From the NCBI RefSeq assembly GCF_003339865.1, contig NZ_QPKV01000004.1, positions 310,001-374,000 on the forward strand: a stretch of DNA of 64,000 bases. Direction: 5' to 3'. Below, one piece after another: positions 46,836 through 56,503 of this stretch. Positions within the stretch are counted from its first letter, which is position 1. Each line of letters opens with the position of its first letter. The translations under genes and the position numbers were made by a program. The notes beneath the pieces were generated by a model that was not told the origin of the DNA, did no database searches, and worked only from the letters and a program-made list of their open reading frames with translations. The stretch comes from Pedobacter chinensis (lineage in GTDB: Bacteria > Bacteroidota > Bacteroidia > Sphingobacteriales > Sphingobacteriaceae).

Positions 46836-48350
46836 ATGTCTAAAAACCCAAAACTTATTACGTCAATTTCAAAAATCCTTGTTGCTAACCGTGGTGAAAT
46901 TGCTTTACGTATCATGCGCTCGGCTAAAGAAATGGGCATTAAAACTGTAGCGGTTTTTTCTGAAGCAGATCGTGATGCACTTCATGTACGTTATGCAGAT
47001 GAGGCTGTTTACATCGGTTTGGGACCATCAAACCAAAGTTATCTGGTTGGTAAAAAGATCATTCAAGCCTGTATAGATACTGGTGCAACAGCTATTCACC
47101 CTGGCTATGGTTTCCTGTCAGAAAATGCAGGTTTTGCACAACAGGTTGCCGATGCAGGTTTGATTTTGATTGGGCCATCTCCAACGGCCATGGAAATAAT
47201 GGGCAACAAATTATCGGCAAAAGCTGCGGCTTTGAAATATAATATTCCGATGGTTCCTGGAACTGAGGAGGCTATAACTGATGTTAACGAGGCAAAATTA
47301 AGAGCCGTTGAAGTGGGGTTCCCCATCTTGATCAAAGCTGCTGCCGGAGGCGGCGGTAAAGGAATGAGAATAGTAGAGCACGTTGAAGATTTTGAAGAAC
47401 AAATGCAGTTGGCGGTTAGTGAGGCTACCTCTGCGTTTGGAGATGGATCAGTTTTTATCGAACGTTATGTTACTTCTCCGAGGCATATTGAGATTCAGGT
47501 GCTCGGTGATCATTATGGAAACATTGTTCATCTTTTTGAGCGTGAATGTTCTGTTCAGCGCCGTCATCAAAAAGTAGTGGAAGAAGCGCCATCGGCTGTA
47601 CTTACTCCAGAAATCAGAAGGGAAATGGGTAAATGCGCAGTAGATGTAGCACGTTCGGTTAATTATACGGGAGCTGGCACGGTAGAATTCATTCTCGATG
47701 AAAATCTCGATTTCTTTTTTCTGGAGATGAATACCCGATTACAGGTTGAACATCCCGTTACAGAGTTGATCACTGGGATCGATTTGGTTAAAGAGCAGAT
47801 TAAAGTGGCGTCTGGAGAAAAACTCAGTTTCACACAGGATGATTTAAAAATTAATGGACATGCGATAGAACTGAGGGTTTATGCCGAAGATCCTAATAAT
47901 AATTTTCTGCCTGATATAGGAACCTTACAAACTTACAAAACCCCAAAAGGAAATGGTGTAAGGGTTGATGATGGTTTTGAACAGGGCATGGAGATCCCGA
48001 TTTACTATGATCCGATGATTGCGAAATTAATCACCTATGGAAAAGATAGGGAGGAAGCCATTGCAAGAATGATCAGGGCTATTGAAGAATATGATATTAC
48101 CGGGATTGAAACAACATTAAGTTTTGGTAAATTTGTAATGCAGCATGAAGCCTTTAAAACCGGTCACTTTGATACTCATTTTGTTGGAAAATATTTTAAT
48201 CCGCAACGTTTAAAGAGCAGTGATGAAACAGAAGCCATGATTGCCGCCATAATTACAATGAGGCTTTTTAACAGGAACGGAAATGTGAATGCGGTTGAAA
48301 AGAGCGTTACAAAAATTTCCGATTGGAGAAAAAACAGATTAAAATACTAA
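46836..48350 (+). CDS. accC: Biotin carboxylase subunit (acetyl-CoA carboxylase type)
   Basis: 504 residues. KILVANRGEIALRIMRSAKEMG (near 12-33) opens the N-domain. The ATP-grasp glycine loop KAAAGGGGKGMRIV is near 166-179. FFLEMNTRLQVEHPVTE contains the metal and bicarbonate site. It is about 50 residues longer than the typical AccC, with extra C-terminal sequence. accB is not adjacent, so it may belong to an acetyl- or propionyl-CoA carboxylase. Confidence 0.92.
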   Translation: MSKNPKLITSISKILVANRGEIALRIMRSAKEMGIKTVAVFSEADRDALHVRYADEAVYIGLGPSNQSYLVGKKIIQACIDTGATAIHPGYGFLSENAGFAQQVADAGLILIGPSPTAMEIMGNKLSAKAAALKYNIPMVPGTEEAITDVNEAKLRAVEVGFPILIKAAAGGGGKGMRIVEHVEDFEEQMQLAVSEATSAFGDGSVFIERYVTSPRHIEIQVLGDHYGNIVHLFERECSVQRRHQKVVEEAPSAVLTPEIRREMGKCAVDVARSVNYTGAGTVEFILDENLDFFFLEMNTRLQVEHPVTELITGIDLVKEQIKVASGEKLSFTQDDLKINGHAIELRVYAEDPNNNFLPDIGTLQTYKTPKGNGVRVDDGFEQGMEIPIYYDPMIAKLITYGKDREEAIARMIRAIEEYDITGIETTLSFGKFVMQHEAFKTGHFDTHFVGKYFNPQRLKSSDETEAMIAAIITMRLFNRNGNVNAVEKSVTKISDWRKNRLKY

Positions 48351-48410
48351 ATAACAGCGAAAGGGATTTGCAAAATCAGATGATTCTCTCCCTTTCCAAA
48401 ATCAATAGAA

Positions 48411-48998
48411 ATGTTTACCGGAATTATAGAAAACCTTGGCGAAGTAACTGCCATTCAAAACGATCATACTAATATTCATTTTACCATTTCATCGACTATC
48501 AGCCATGAGTTAAAAATAGATCAAAGTGTGGCACACAATGGTGTTTGCCTTACGGTGGTGGCATTGAATGATAACACACATACAGTAACTGCAATAGATG
48601 AAACTTTAAAGAAAACCAATTTGGGAAACCTTAAAATTGGCAGTAAAATTAATTTAGAACGTTGCATGCAAATGAATGCCCGTTTAGATGGGCACATTGT
48701 TCAGGGCCATGTAGATCAAACAGCCGTTTGCATTAAAAGAGAGGAGTTGGATGGAAGTTGGGAATACCGCTTTAAATATGACTCCTCTGCCGGGAATGTA
48801 ACCGTAGAAAAAGGCTCTGCATGTGTAAATGGCATTAGTTTAACCGTTGTGAATTCACAGATAGATGAGTTTTCCGTTTTTATCATTCCATATACTTTTG
48901 AACACACCAACTTACAAGAAGTGCATGTTGGAGATACCGTAAACCTGGAATTTGATATTATTGGTAAATATGTTGCCCGTTTAATGGGAAACAGATAA
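48411..48998 (+). CDS. ribE: Riboflavin synthase alpha subunit
   Basis: 195 residues made of two similar lumazine-binding halves. MFTGIIENLGEV is the invariant start. The first half ends near residue 87; the second begins NARLDGHIVQGHVDQTAV. It dismutates two lumazines to riboflavin. It lies 60 bp after accC on the same strand. No FMN riboswitch is seen. Confidence 0.96.
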   Translation: MFTGIIENLGEVTAIQNDHTNIHFTISSTISHELKIDQSVAHNGVCLTVVALNDNTHTVTAIDETLKKTNLGNLKIGSKINLERCMQMNARLDGHIVQGHVDQTAVCIKREELDGSWEYRFKYDSSAGNVTVEKGSACVNGISLTVVNSQIDEFSVFIIPYTFEHTNLQEVHVGDTVNLEFDIIGKYVARLMGNR

Positions 48999-49209
48999 GT
49001 TATATAATAGCTAAAAACGAATATTTGCGCTAACAATTAAATTAAGCCATATAGAAATATATCGATTAGAGCTGCACATACCTATATGGCTAAAAAGCAA
49101 TTCGCTAATAATCAGGTTAAGCTAAATCTTAATTTTTCATAACAGTGCATAACAGTTAACTGTTGAATATTTCTCATAATAGTAGCATCAAAGCCAAATA
49201 TTAACCGAT

Positions 49210-51861
49210 ATGAACCAGCTATCTTTTCCTGCCCGAGTTATTTTTATCTTTTTGCTGTTTTTTTTCATTCATTCTAGCGGATTTTCTCAAAAAATTACTG
49301 TTAAAGATTTAACCGTTGATCATTTAGTAAATCCTTTTAGTATTGATCAATCGCATCCGGGATTTAGCTGGAAAATTAATTCTGAAGCTAAAAATACCAT
49401 GCAAAGCAGTTATGAGATCAGAGTGGGAAAAGGCTTATCCATAGAAAAAAACCAGGTTTGGACAGTTAAAAATAACAGTGATCAATCAGTGCTCATTCCC
49501 TACAATGGTCCGGATCTCGAATCCAAAACAAAGTATTATTGGCAGGTTAGGGTAAAAGATAATCATGGGAACACTTCAAGTTGGTCAGCAGTACAATTTT
49601 TCCAAACAGGATTGGACCAAAAGGACTGGATTGCTCATTGGATTGCAGTTGAAGGAAAAGATACCTCATCGGTCAGTCCGATGTTTAGAAAAGAAATCAA
49701 TGTACAAAAGAAAATAAGTGTAGCGATGGCTTATATCACTGCCAAAGGACTTTATGAGGCTCGCCTTAACGGCGAGCGAATCAGCAACCATTATTTTGCA
49801 CCAGGCTGGACGAGTTATAAAAATCATCTTCAATATCAGGTATATGATTTGACCAAATCATTAAAAAAAGGATTAAACGTTATAGGTGTTTCTCTTGGTG
49901 ATGGGTGGTACAAAGGACGAATTGGTTTCGCTGCTCAAAAGCAATTTTATGGAGATACCAGGGCACTTCTTTTCCAGCTGGAAGTAACTTATACTGATGG
50001 TAGCACAGAAATTTTTGTAACCGATGATACCTGGAAAAGTACCAATGGTCCCATTCTTTCATCAAATATTTATGACGGGGAAACTTATGATGCCAGAAAA
50101 GAATCAGTGGGATGGGATAATACTGGCTATAAAGAAAATGACGACTGGAAAGCGGCAAGAATATTACCAAAAGGAAATGAGAAATTAGTTGGAATGAGCG
50201 GACCACCTGTTACCAGGCATGAAGAGTTTAAACCATTAAAGATTTTTAAAACACCACTTGGAGAAACAGTGGTAGATTTTGGGCAGAATTTAGTTGGATG
50301 GGTAATGCTTAAAGCTAAAGGTACTGCCGGAACAAAAATCACGTTAACCCATGCTGAAGTGCTGGATAAAGCTGGTAATTTTTATACTACCAATCTACGT
50401 TCTGCCAGACAAGCAAACCAGTATATACTTAAAGATAATGCAACTCAGATATTTGAGCCGCATTTTACCTTTCAAGGATTCAGGTATGTAAAGGTTGAAG
50501 GGTATCCGGGGGAATTGACTGCAGATGCACTTACGGCAGTTGCCCTTTATTCAGATATGCAACCAACAGGTAGCTTCAAAAGCTCAAGTCCATTGCTCAA
50601 TCAGTTACAGCATAATATTCAATGGGGGCAAAAAGGGAATTTTGTTGATGTGCCTACTGATTGTCCGCAAAGAGATGAAAGATTAGGCTGGACAGGAGAT
50701 GCACAGGCTTTTGCTACAACAGCAGCTTACAATATGAATGTGGCGGGCTTTTTTACCAAATGGATGAAAGATGTTTCGGCAGATCAGCTGGAGAACGGTA
50801 GCGTTCCTTTCGTTGTTCCAAATGTACTTTCGCCAAGAGATGCAGGTTCTGCAGGCTGGGCCGATGTAGCTACTATTATTCCATGGGATATGTATGTGGC
50901 TTACGGCGATAAAGGCATTTTATCAACACAGTACGCCAGCATGAAAAAGTGGGTCGATTATATCTCATCAGTTGCGAAAAATGATTTGTGGAATAGCGGA
51001 TCTCATTTTGGAGATTGGTTGTTTTATCGCCCCAATGATGATAATGACGGCAGAGCGGCTGTTACCGACAAGTATATGATTGCCCAAACGTTTTATGCGC
51101 ACTCCACACAATTACTGATCAATGCTGCAAAGGTTTTAGGTAAAAGCGAAGATGTAGAAAAATATGAAACGCTGTTAAAAAGAATCAAAGAGGCTTTTGT
51201 GAAAGAAAATATGACTGCAAATGGAAAGCTCACATCAAATACACAAACAGCCTACGTATTGGCATTACAATTCGACATGTTACCAGAAGCAAACAGAAAC
51301 CAGGCGGCCGAAAGGCTCGTTCAAAACATCAGAGATTATGGAAATCACCTCACTACAGGTTTTCTTGGCACGCCCTATTTATGCCATGTATTGAGTAGAT
51401 TTGGTTATGATGATGTTGCCTATGATCTGTTGATGCAGGAAAGTTATCCATCCTGGTTATATCCTGTTAAAATGGGTGCAACAACTATTTGGGAACGTTG
51501 GGATGGCATAAAACAAGATGGCTCTTTCCAAACACCAGATATGAATTCCTTTAATCATTATGCTTACGGCGCAATTGGCGATTGGATGTATAAAAATATC
51601 GCTGGTATTAATCCCATTGCTGAAAAACCAGGCTATAAGGAGATCCTGATCTCGCCAAAACCCGGAGGAAAACTAACAAGTGCATCTGGCGAACTGGAAA
51701 CCGTTTATGGAAAGATCAAATCGTCATGGACATTGCTGGATGGGGTTTTTAAACTTGATGTTTCTGTTCCACCAAATTCAACCGCTACAGTTTTGCTGCC
51801 CAGAACAGACAGGAAAGAGAAAATTGGTTCTGGCAGCTATCATTTTGAATACAAATATTAA
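49210..51861 (+). CDS. Alpha-L-rhamnosidase, glycoside hydrolase family 78
   Basis: 883 residues. Signal peptide ends near GFSQ (27). Beta-sandwich domains cover about 30-440, then the (alpha/alpha)6 barrel. In DCPQRDERLGWTGDAQAF the likely general acid is E490, and in GATTIWERWDG the likely base is E762. It releases L-rhamnose from plant or microbial glycans in the periplasm. It stands alone, with a 210-bp AT-rich upstream region and no carbohydrate transporter next to it. Confidence 0.94.
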   Translation: MNQLSFPARVIFIFLLFFFIHSSGFSQKITVKDLTVDHLVNPFSIDQSHPGFSWKINSEAKNTMQSSYEIRVGKGLSIEKNQVWTVKNNSDQSVLIPYNGPDLESKTKYYWQVRVKDNHGNTSSWSAVQFFQTGLDQKDWIAHWIAVEGKDTSSVSPMFRKEINVQKKISVAMAYITAKGLYEARLNGERISNHYFAPGWTSYKNHLQYQVYDLTKSLKKGLNVIGVSLGDGWYKGRIGFAAQKQFYGDTRALLFQLEVTYTDGSTEIFVTDDTWKSTNGPILSSNIYDGETYDARKESVGWDNTGYKENDDWKAARILPKGNEKLVGMSGPPVTRHEEFKPLKIFKTPLGETVVDFGQNLVGWVMLKAKGTAGTKITLTHAEVLDKAGNFYTTNLRSARQANQYILKDNATQIFEPHFTFQGFRYVKVEGYPGELTADALTAVALYSDMQPTGSFKSSSPLLNQLQHNIQWGQKGNFVDVPTDCPQRDERLGWTGDAQAFATTAAYNMNVAGFFTKWMKDVSADQLENGSVPFVVPNVLSPRDAGSAGWADVATIIPWDMYVAYGDKGILSTQYASMKKWVDYISSVAKNDLWNSGSHFGDWLFYRPNDDNDGRAAVTDKYMIAQTFYAHSTQLLINAAKVLGKSEDVEKYETLLKRIKEAFVKENMTANGKLTSNTQTAYVLALQFDMLPEANRNQAAERLVQNIRDYGNHLTTGFLGTPYLCHVLSRFGYDDVAYDLLMQESYPSWLYPVKMGATTIWERWDGIKQDGSFQTPDMNSFNHYAYGAIGDWMYKNIAGINPIAEKPGYKEILISPKPGGKLTSASGELETVYGKIKSSWTLLDGVFKLDVSVPPNSTATVLLPRTDRKEKIGSGSYHFEYKY

Positions 51862-51923
51862 TACTTTAATATTGCAGCCAGCTGTAAAGGCGATTAGTGG
51901 TATGATTTAAGAAAAACTTATTA

Positions 51924-52385
51924 ATGTACAGTAAAGAAGAGGCAGCAAGATTACGTCAGCAGTTTTGGATCAGCTTTGGGCAATATATGAAACCTGTTCC
52001 ATCTGCGGGTGGATCAACCGTTCATTGGGTTAATTATAAAACCGGAGTAAAAAACATTTTTTTTAAAATGGATGTAACCAACAAACAAGCTGTTATTTCT
52101 ATACAATTAACTCATACAGATGCTGACATCAGACACTTGATATTCGAGCAGTTTGAAGAGTTTAAACTTCTGTTTACCAATATGCTAAACGAAGAATGGG
52201 ATTGGACAAAAGATTATACTGATGATTATGGTAAAACAATCAGTCAGATCTCAGCAGGTTTAAATGGTGTGAGTGTTTTCAATCAACAGCATTGGCCAGA
52301 TTTAATATCGTTCTTTAAGCCACGCATCATCGCCCTCGATGAATTTTGGGATCAGGTAAAACCCGTTTTCGAAGATCTTATTTAG
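51924..52385 (+). CDS. DUF4268 domain protein
   Basis: 153 residues. The pattern RLRQQFWISFGQYM... WVNYKTGVKNIFFKMDVTNKQAVISIQLTHTD... and the end FFKPRIIALDEFWDQVKPVFEDL match DUF4268, an endonuclease-like fold found alone or fused to restriction domains. Function in this small form is unknown. Its last 8 bases overlap the convergent TPR gene. Confidence 0.85.
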   Translation: MYSKEEAARLRQQFWISFGQYMKPVPSAGGSTVHWVNYKTGVKNIFFKMDVTNKQAVISIQLTHTDADIRHLIFEQFEEFKLLFTNMLNEEWDWTKDYTDDYGKTISQISAGLNGVSVFNQQHWPDLISFFKPRIIALDEFWDQVKPVFEDLI

Positions 52386-53529
52386 CTGGTAAGCGAAGTT
52401 GTTCAACCCTGGCCTGCACAAACTTAATCTCTTCTCCATCATCTTTTGCATTAGGTTTACTCTGTAAATAAAGTTGATAGTAATTAAGTGCGTTTTTGAT
52501 TTGCTGTAATTTAGTGTCGTGTAATATCGCAAGGCGATAGTAAAGCGTAGGAGTTACTTTAAACTGAAGTCCTTTTTTGTAAGCAGAATTTGCAAGCGTA
52601 TATTGATTGTTCTCTTCATAACTTAATCCAAGCAAAGCATAATAACTTGATGTATTTGGCGAAATGGCTTCGTCAATGGTTTTTCTGGCATATACCGATG
52701 CCATTTTGTAATTTTTTAAGTAGAGGTAACTCAAACTTGTGAAATATAATGTGTTTTCATTTTGCATACCAAGTTTTTCCAATATGCTGAATAAACCAAT
52801 TGCCTTATCATATTTTTTTGTGTAGTAACAAGCTTTTGCAACATCCTTTATCACAGCCGCATCTGTACCGTTTTTAAGCAACATTTCTCCTGAAACGATT
52901 ACTTCATTGTACTTTTTTAATTGGTTGGCTATGGGAAGTTTAGCTCTTTGTAACACGAAATTCTCGCTATCAGCCTTTATTGCAATGTCCAACACCTGAT
53001 AGGCTTTTTCATAATTCTGATAAACGGCATGTACTTCTGCCAAGTCGCCGGCGATATCACCCTCAGTTGGATTTAATTGATTGGCTTTTAACAGATATAC
53101 CAGTTTCAGTGAATCTTTTGCAGCAGAATATAAATTCGCCAATAGCTTGTATACGCTGAAATTATTGCTGTCCAACTTCACAATTTCCCCGTAATATAGT
53201 TTTGCCTTTTCGGTGTTTCCCCTTTTTGTGCTTATACTTCCTAAACTAAAAAGTATGGGCAGGCTCCTGGGTTGTAAATTGTAAGCCCGGGTATAGAATT
53301 TTTCTGCCTCAACATTGTTTCCTGCCATTAAAAAACAATAACCGATCTGATTAAGTGTTTTTAAATCAGTGATTTCTTCCCCATAGGCAGCCTTTAAATA
53401 CTCGCCGGCCTCTGCATATCGCTGAGTTTGGTAAAGCTCAAATAATTTTTCCTTGTCAACATCTACTGATTGTGCGAAAGAACCGATACCGATCCATAAT
53501 AATGCAAGGGTTAAATTAAACTTTTTCAT
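52378..53529 (-). CDS. Secreted tetratricopeptide-repeat protein
   Basis: 383 residues. Signal peptide ends near GSFAQ (20). Roughly nine TPR-like helical pairs follow, e.g. TLNQIGYCFLMAGNNVEAEKFYTRAYNL and SLPILFSLGSISTKRGNTEKAKLYYGEIV. It is likely a periplasmic or outer-membrane-facing scaffold. Its upstream region carries one copy of the ~110-bp element that also lies before the DUF4199 gene. Confidence 0.85.
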   Translation of the reverse strand: MKKFNLTLALLWIGIGSFAQSVDVDKEKLFELYQTQRYAEAGEYLKAAYGEEITDLKTLNQIGYCFLMAGNNVEAEKFYTRAYNLQPRSLPILFSLGSISTKRGNTEKAKLYYGEIVKLDSNNFSVYKLLANLYSAAKDSLKLVYLLKANQLNPTEGDIAGDLAEVHAVYQNYEKAYQVLDIAIKADSENFVLQRAKLPIANQLKKYNEVIVSGEMLLKNGTDAAVIKDVAKACYYTKKYDKAIGLFSILEKLGMQNENTLYFTSLSYLYLKNYKMASVYARKTIDEAISPNTSSYYALLGLSYEENNQYTLANSAYKKGLQFKVTPTLYYRLAILHDTKLQQIKNALNYYQLYLQSKPNAKDDGEEIKFVQARVEQLRLPAK

Positions 53530-53553
53530 CCGTATATAATTGTTTTCAATGGT

Positions 53554-53667
53554 GATGAAGCTGTCATGATTTTTTACCTGTGTTTATAACGCTTTTGTGT
53601 TTAAGAACTCGCAAACTCGGTTTATTCATTCCACTGTGTAATTTTTGAAAATCATGACGGTTTCATA
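53554..53667 (-). repeat. Element with terminal inverted repeats, copy 1 (leader of the TPR gene)
   Basis: Ends GATGAAGCTGTCATGATTTT and AAAATCATGACGGTTTCAT pair over about 18 of 20 bases. The interior AAGAACTCGCAAACTCGG and TTTATTCATTCCACTGTGT is nearly identical to copy 2 at 61116-61225. Similarity continues past the end up to the start codon of each gene. It is a MITE-like element or a shared mRNA leader. Confidence 0.7.
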
Positions 53668-53792
53668 TCGGAATAATTTTAAACTAAATTATTAGTTGTT
53701 TTTAAGAATTCCAAATACTATTTGAAATAAAACAAATTGAATGTGTGTGGGTTTATTATTTACGAACAGTTTAAAATTTAAAAATAAGAGCT

Positions 53793-54089
53793 ATGAATAC
53801 TTTAAAAAAGTTTGAATTAATGGAAAAGATAGTGCGTGAGCTTGGGGATTTACAAAATTCACAACAGGCACTTATTCAGAAAATTGGAAAGATCGAAGTT
53901 GATAATATTGAGTTAGGTGATGGCAGGTTAGAGAAAGATTTACCAGATATTCACCAAAGATTGGCCGATAACTTAGATACAATTGTCGGAATTTTAGACT
54001 ATTTTGCAAGCAAAACACAAAATTTTGGCGATAAAAACAATGTTGAAGCCTTAAAAGAACAAGAGGCCATCAATAACGCTACAAGCTAA
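53793..54089 (+). CDS. Small coiled-coil protein, unknown
   Basis: 98 residues, largely helical (LMEKIVRELGDLQNSQQALIQKIGKIEVDN, then DIHQRLADNLDTIVGILDYFASK). No signal or known domain. It precedes a beta-barrel protein gene by 22 bp on the same strand, so the two are probably co-transcribed. Real-gene status rests on a full open frame and position. Confidence 0.65.
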   Translation: MNTLKKFELMEKIVRELGDLQNSQQALIQKIGKIEVDNIELGDGRLEKDLPDIHQRLADNLDTIVGILDYFASKTQNFGDKNNVEALKEQEAINNATS

Positions 54090-54111
54090 TAAACTAAAAT
54101 CAATCTGTATT

Positions 54112-54702
54112 ATGAAATCTTTATCATTTACCATAGCATGCCTGTTTGCATGCTTTTTCGCAAGCGCACAAATTCTACCTTCCTTTCAACTGGGTTTAAA
54201 GGCCGGAGCAAATTTCTCTAAATTTGATTCAGAGAATACCTTCAGTAGTAATAACCGGGCAGGATTTTATGGTGGTTTGTGGGCTAGGATTGGGGCCGCA
54301 GGCATTCATTTCCAGCCAGAACTTTACCTATCGGGCAAAAAAGCAGATTTGGTTAGTGATGCAACAGGAGAGGTAAATAAAGTGAGTTTTACCAGTTTGG
54401 ATGTCCCTTTATTGATTGGTACCAAATTTGGCGCCGCAGGTATTGGTCTTCGCATAAACACAGGGCCTATGTTTTCTTTAATATTGGATGAAAACCAAAG
54501 TTTTGGGCAGGCAGCTGGTAATGTGTTCAGGGCAGATTTTAAAAACCAGGCTTTGGCCTGGCAATTCGGAGCAGGTCTTGATTTGAAAAAACTTAGTTTT
54601 GATGCCCGATATGAATTAGGTTTATCAAAAATCAACAAATCAGGTTACCCTGGAACGAAGTTGAATTTGTTTACGGTAGGATTGGGGTATAGAATTTTAT
54701 AA
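54112..54702 (+). CDS. Outer-membrane beta-barrel protein (PorT-like)
   Basis: 196 residues. Signal peptide ends at ASAQ (20). GLKAGANFSKFDSE is the classical start of the 8-stranded 'outer membrane protein beta-barrel' family, and the end GTKLNLFTVGLGYRIL is a typical final strand. Function unknown. A long stem-loop ends the unit. Confidence 0.88.
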   Translation: MKSLSFTIACLFACFFASAQILPSFQLGLKAGANFSKFDSENTFSSNNRAGFYGGLWARIGAAGIHFQPELYLSGKKADLVSDATGEVNKVSFTSLDVPLLIGTKFGAAGIGLRINTGPMFSLILDENQSFGQAAGNVFRADFKNQALAWQFGAGLDLKKLSFDARYELGLSKINKSGYPGTKLNLFTVGLGYRIL

Positions 54703-54721
54703 TCCTCAAATATAATAACAG

Positions 54722-54802
54722 CAAAGAGGCTGTTTAAAAAGTCAATTCGTTTTCCTGTGAAAACCGGAACCATTGAACGAAACTTTTTGAACAGTCTCTT
54801 TT
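54722..54802. terminator. Long two-level stem-loop, bidirectional terminator
   Basis: CAAAGAGGCTGTTTAAAAAG (54722-54741) and CTTTTTGAACAGTCTCTTT (54783-54801) form a ~19-bp stem with two mismatches, and the loop has an inner TTCGTT/AACGAA stem. Ts follow on the plus strand. Convergent yihY-type and barrel genes flank it. Its length and composition suggest an intergenic repeat used as terminator. Confidence 0.75.
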
Positions 54803-54805
54803 TAT

Positions 54806-55732
54806 TTAATCCGTTTTTTCAAAGTCAATTTCTGTGAGTTCATAAGCAAACGATCCATTAGTTGGAACGATTGGTGTTTCTCTTCCTATACTCAATGCTT
54901 TAATATAAGATGCCCCAAAGTAAAAGATAAGCGAGGAGTAAAACACAAACAGCATAATAACAATAATGGAACCGGCAGATCCATAAATATTGCTGATGTT
55001 ACTTAAAGGCAATAAAATCCTTAAAATATATTTCCCTGCGGTAAATAAGCAGCCTGTTAGTAATCCGCCTGATATCGCTGCTTTCCAGGTTGGTCTGCCA
55101 TTGGTTAAATATCTGAACAGCACCGTGAACCAGGTGGTTACAATAACCACAAATACCAATTGGTTAATGATTGAGGTTAATATCAATCCAAATGAAGGGG
55201 AACTGGTTTTTAAATAGGAACCTATAAAAGCCTGAACACTATCTGCCAGCAAACCAATAAAAAACAGGATGCCTGCAAGTAAGATGATGGTCACAGAAAT
55301 TGCTCTGGATTTTAAAGTATTCAGAATCCCTTTTTTATCCTTGTGGCCAATGTTCCAGATTTGCTCTAATGAATTTTTGATCACGTTGAAGAGGGTAGTG
55401 GCTACAAACAAGAAAAACACAAAGCTGAATAAAGTAATGTACCAGGCCTGATCTATTCCGCGGATGTTTCTTAGTGTCAGTCTGATTTGTTTGATGCTGT
55501 CATCATCAAGAATAGTAGCTAAACGCTCAAATAAATTGGTAACCAGCATCCTTCTGTCGGTAAACATTCCAAACAGTCTGATTAAGATGATCAGGATGGG
55601 AGGGAGCGCAAAATTGGTAAAAAAAGCTGTTGCCCCGGCCAGGCGTAAGGGATCATTTTTTTGAAACAGGATGAATGCATTTCTCCCTGTAGAGAAAAAA
55701 AACTTCAAATTTTCTTTGATCTTTAATGGCAT
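54806..55732 (-). CDS. YihY/BrkB family inner-membrane protein
   Basis: 308 residues with six membrane segments. NDPLRLAGATAFFTNFALPPILIIL near the start and GSAGSIIVIMLFVFYSSLIFYFGASY near 250-276 are family hallmarks. Precise function is unknown; older naming as a ribonuclease is unsupported. Single gene. Confidence 0.88.
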   Translation of the reverse strand: MPLKIKENLKFFFSTGRNAFILFQKNDPLRLAGATAFFTNFALPPILIILIRLFGMFTDRRMLVTNLFERLATILDDDSIKQIRLTLRNIRGIDQAWYITLFSFVFFLFVATTLFNVIKNSLEQIWNIGHKDKKGILNTLKSRAISVTIILLAGILFFIGLLADSVQAFIGSYLKTSSPSFGLILTSIINQLVFVVIVTTWFTVLFRYLTNGRPTWKAAISGGLLTGCLFTAGKYILRILLPLSNISNIYGSAGSIIVIMLFVFYSSLIFYFGASYIKALSIGRETPIVPTNGSFAYELTEIDFEKTD

Positions 55733-55805
55733 CCTTTGGTAAAACTAAAAGCCCGAAATTACTGAAAATAGTTTATCCCGGGCTCTTTGTCTATGTAAAT
55801 GTTAT

Positions 55806-56204
55806 TTAATCGATTTTTCTAAAAACGACTAATTTCTGATTGCCATTTAACAGATGAAGTTCATTATTTTTGATCTTAGCTCCATTAACCTGATTTAATG
55901 CTTGCAAATAAGCACTTTCTGCAGCATTTGTTTCCTGACAAAACATTTTGGTGCCAAATATATTTTTTAATATGATCTTATTATCCACAATTTCAGCCTG
56001 TCCACCGTAGCTGTTACAAAAAGACTTACCACTGATTCTTAAGCTATCACCGAAATTGAGCGTTGCCTTTGCCGATGCCGGTAATGTTAAACCAGGTAGT
56101 TCTGTTAATTCCCACTTTGTATTTGCCAGCTTTTTTTGATCGATTTTTTCCAGGCACGAACTGAATAAACATACAATAAGTCCGCAGATTAGTAAATTTT
56201 TCAT
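55806..56204 (-). CDS. META domain lipoprotein
   Basis: 132 residues from the ATG at 56204 (MKNLLICGLIVCLFSSC), with lipobox Cys at residue 17; ten upstream codons are probably not translated. The rest is a META fold: TKWELTELPGLT, then GKSFCNSYGGQAEI and KMFCQETNAAESAYLQALNQVN. These heat-inducible-type (HslJ-like) lipoproteins have unclear roles. Confidence 0.88.
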   Translation of the reverse strand: MKNLLICGLIVCLFSSCLEKIDQKKLANTKWELTELPGLTLPASAKATLNFGDSLRISGKSFCNSYGGQAEIVDNKIILKNIFGTKMFCQETNAAESAYLQALNQVNGAKIKNNELHLLNGNQKLVVFRKID

Positions 56205-56503
56205 GGTTTTATTAATTTTTGATTTCTTTATCAAAAATTAATCCAAGAAATGTTTTGTAAACAAGCAACTCAATTCCTGTTAAGACCATGAAATTATTTA
56301 GTTTTTTTGAATTCTGTTTAACCACTAAAACGATTCTGCTTACTTGGTTCTCAAAAACTGTTGCCTGGATTTTTTTTAATCCTAGCCCAACGGCATGATT
56401 TTTCTGTCAGAATATATTTTTATCACATGTATGTTTTATTAAATTATTTAATTATGTTTGCTATTACGCTTACTACTAATAAATTACTAATCTAAATTAA
56501 CTC
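56205..56503. other. AT-rich spacer
   Basis: Divergent intergenic stretch between the META lipoprotein and the decayed lipoprotein locus. No gene, repeat or clear hairpin is seen. Confidence 0.4.

Noticed and set aside
48351..48410. FMN riboswitch upstream of ribE
   Set aside because: The 60-base spacer is too short and none of the conserved RFN stems is present.
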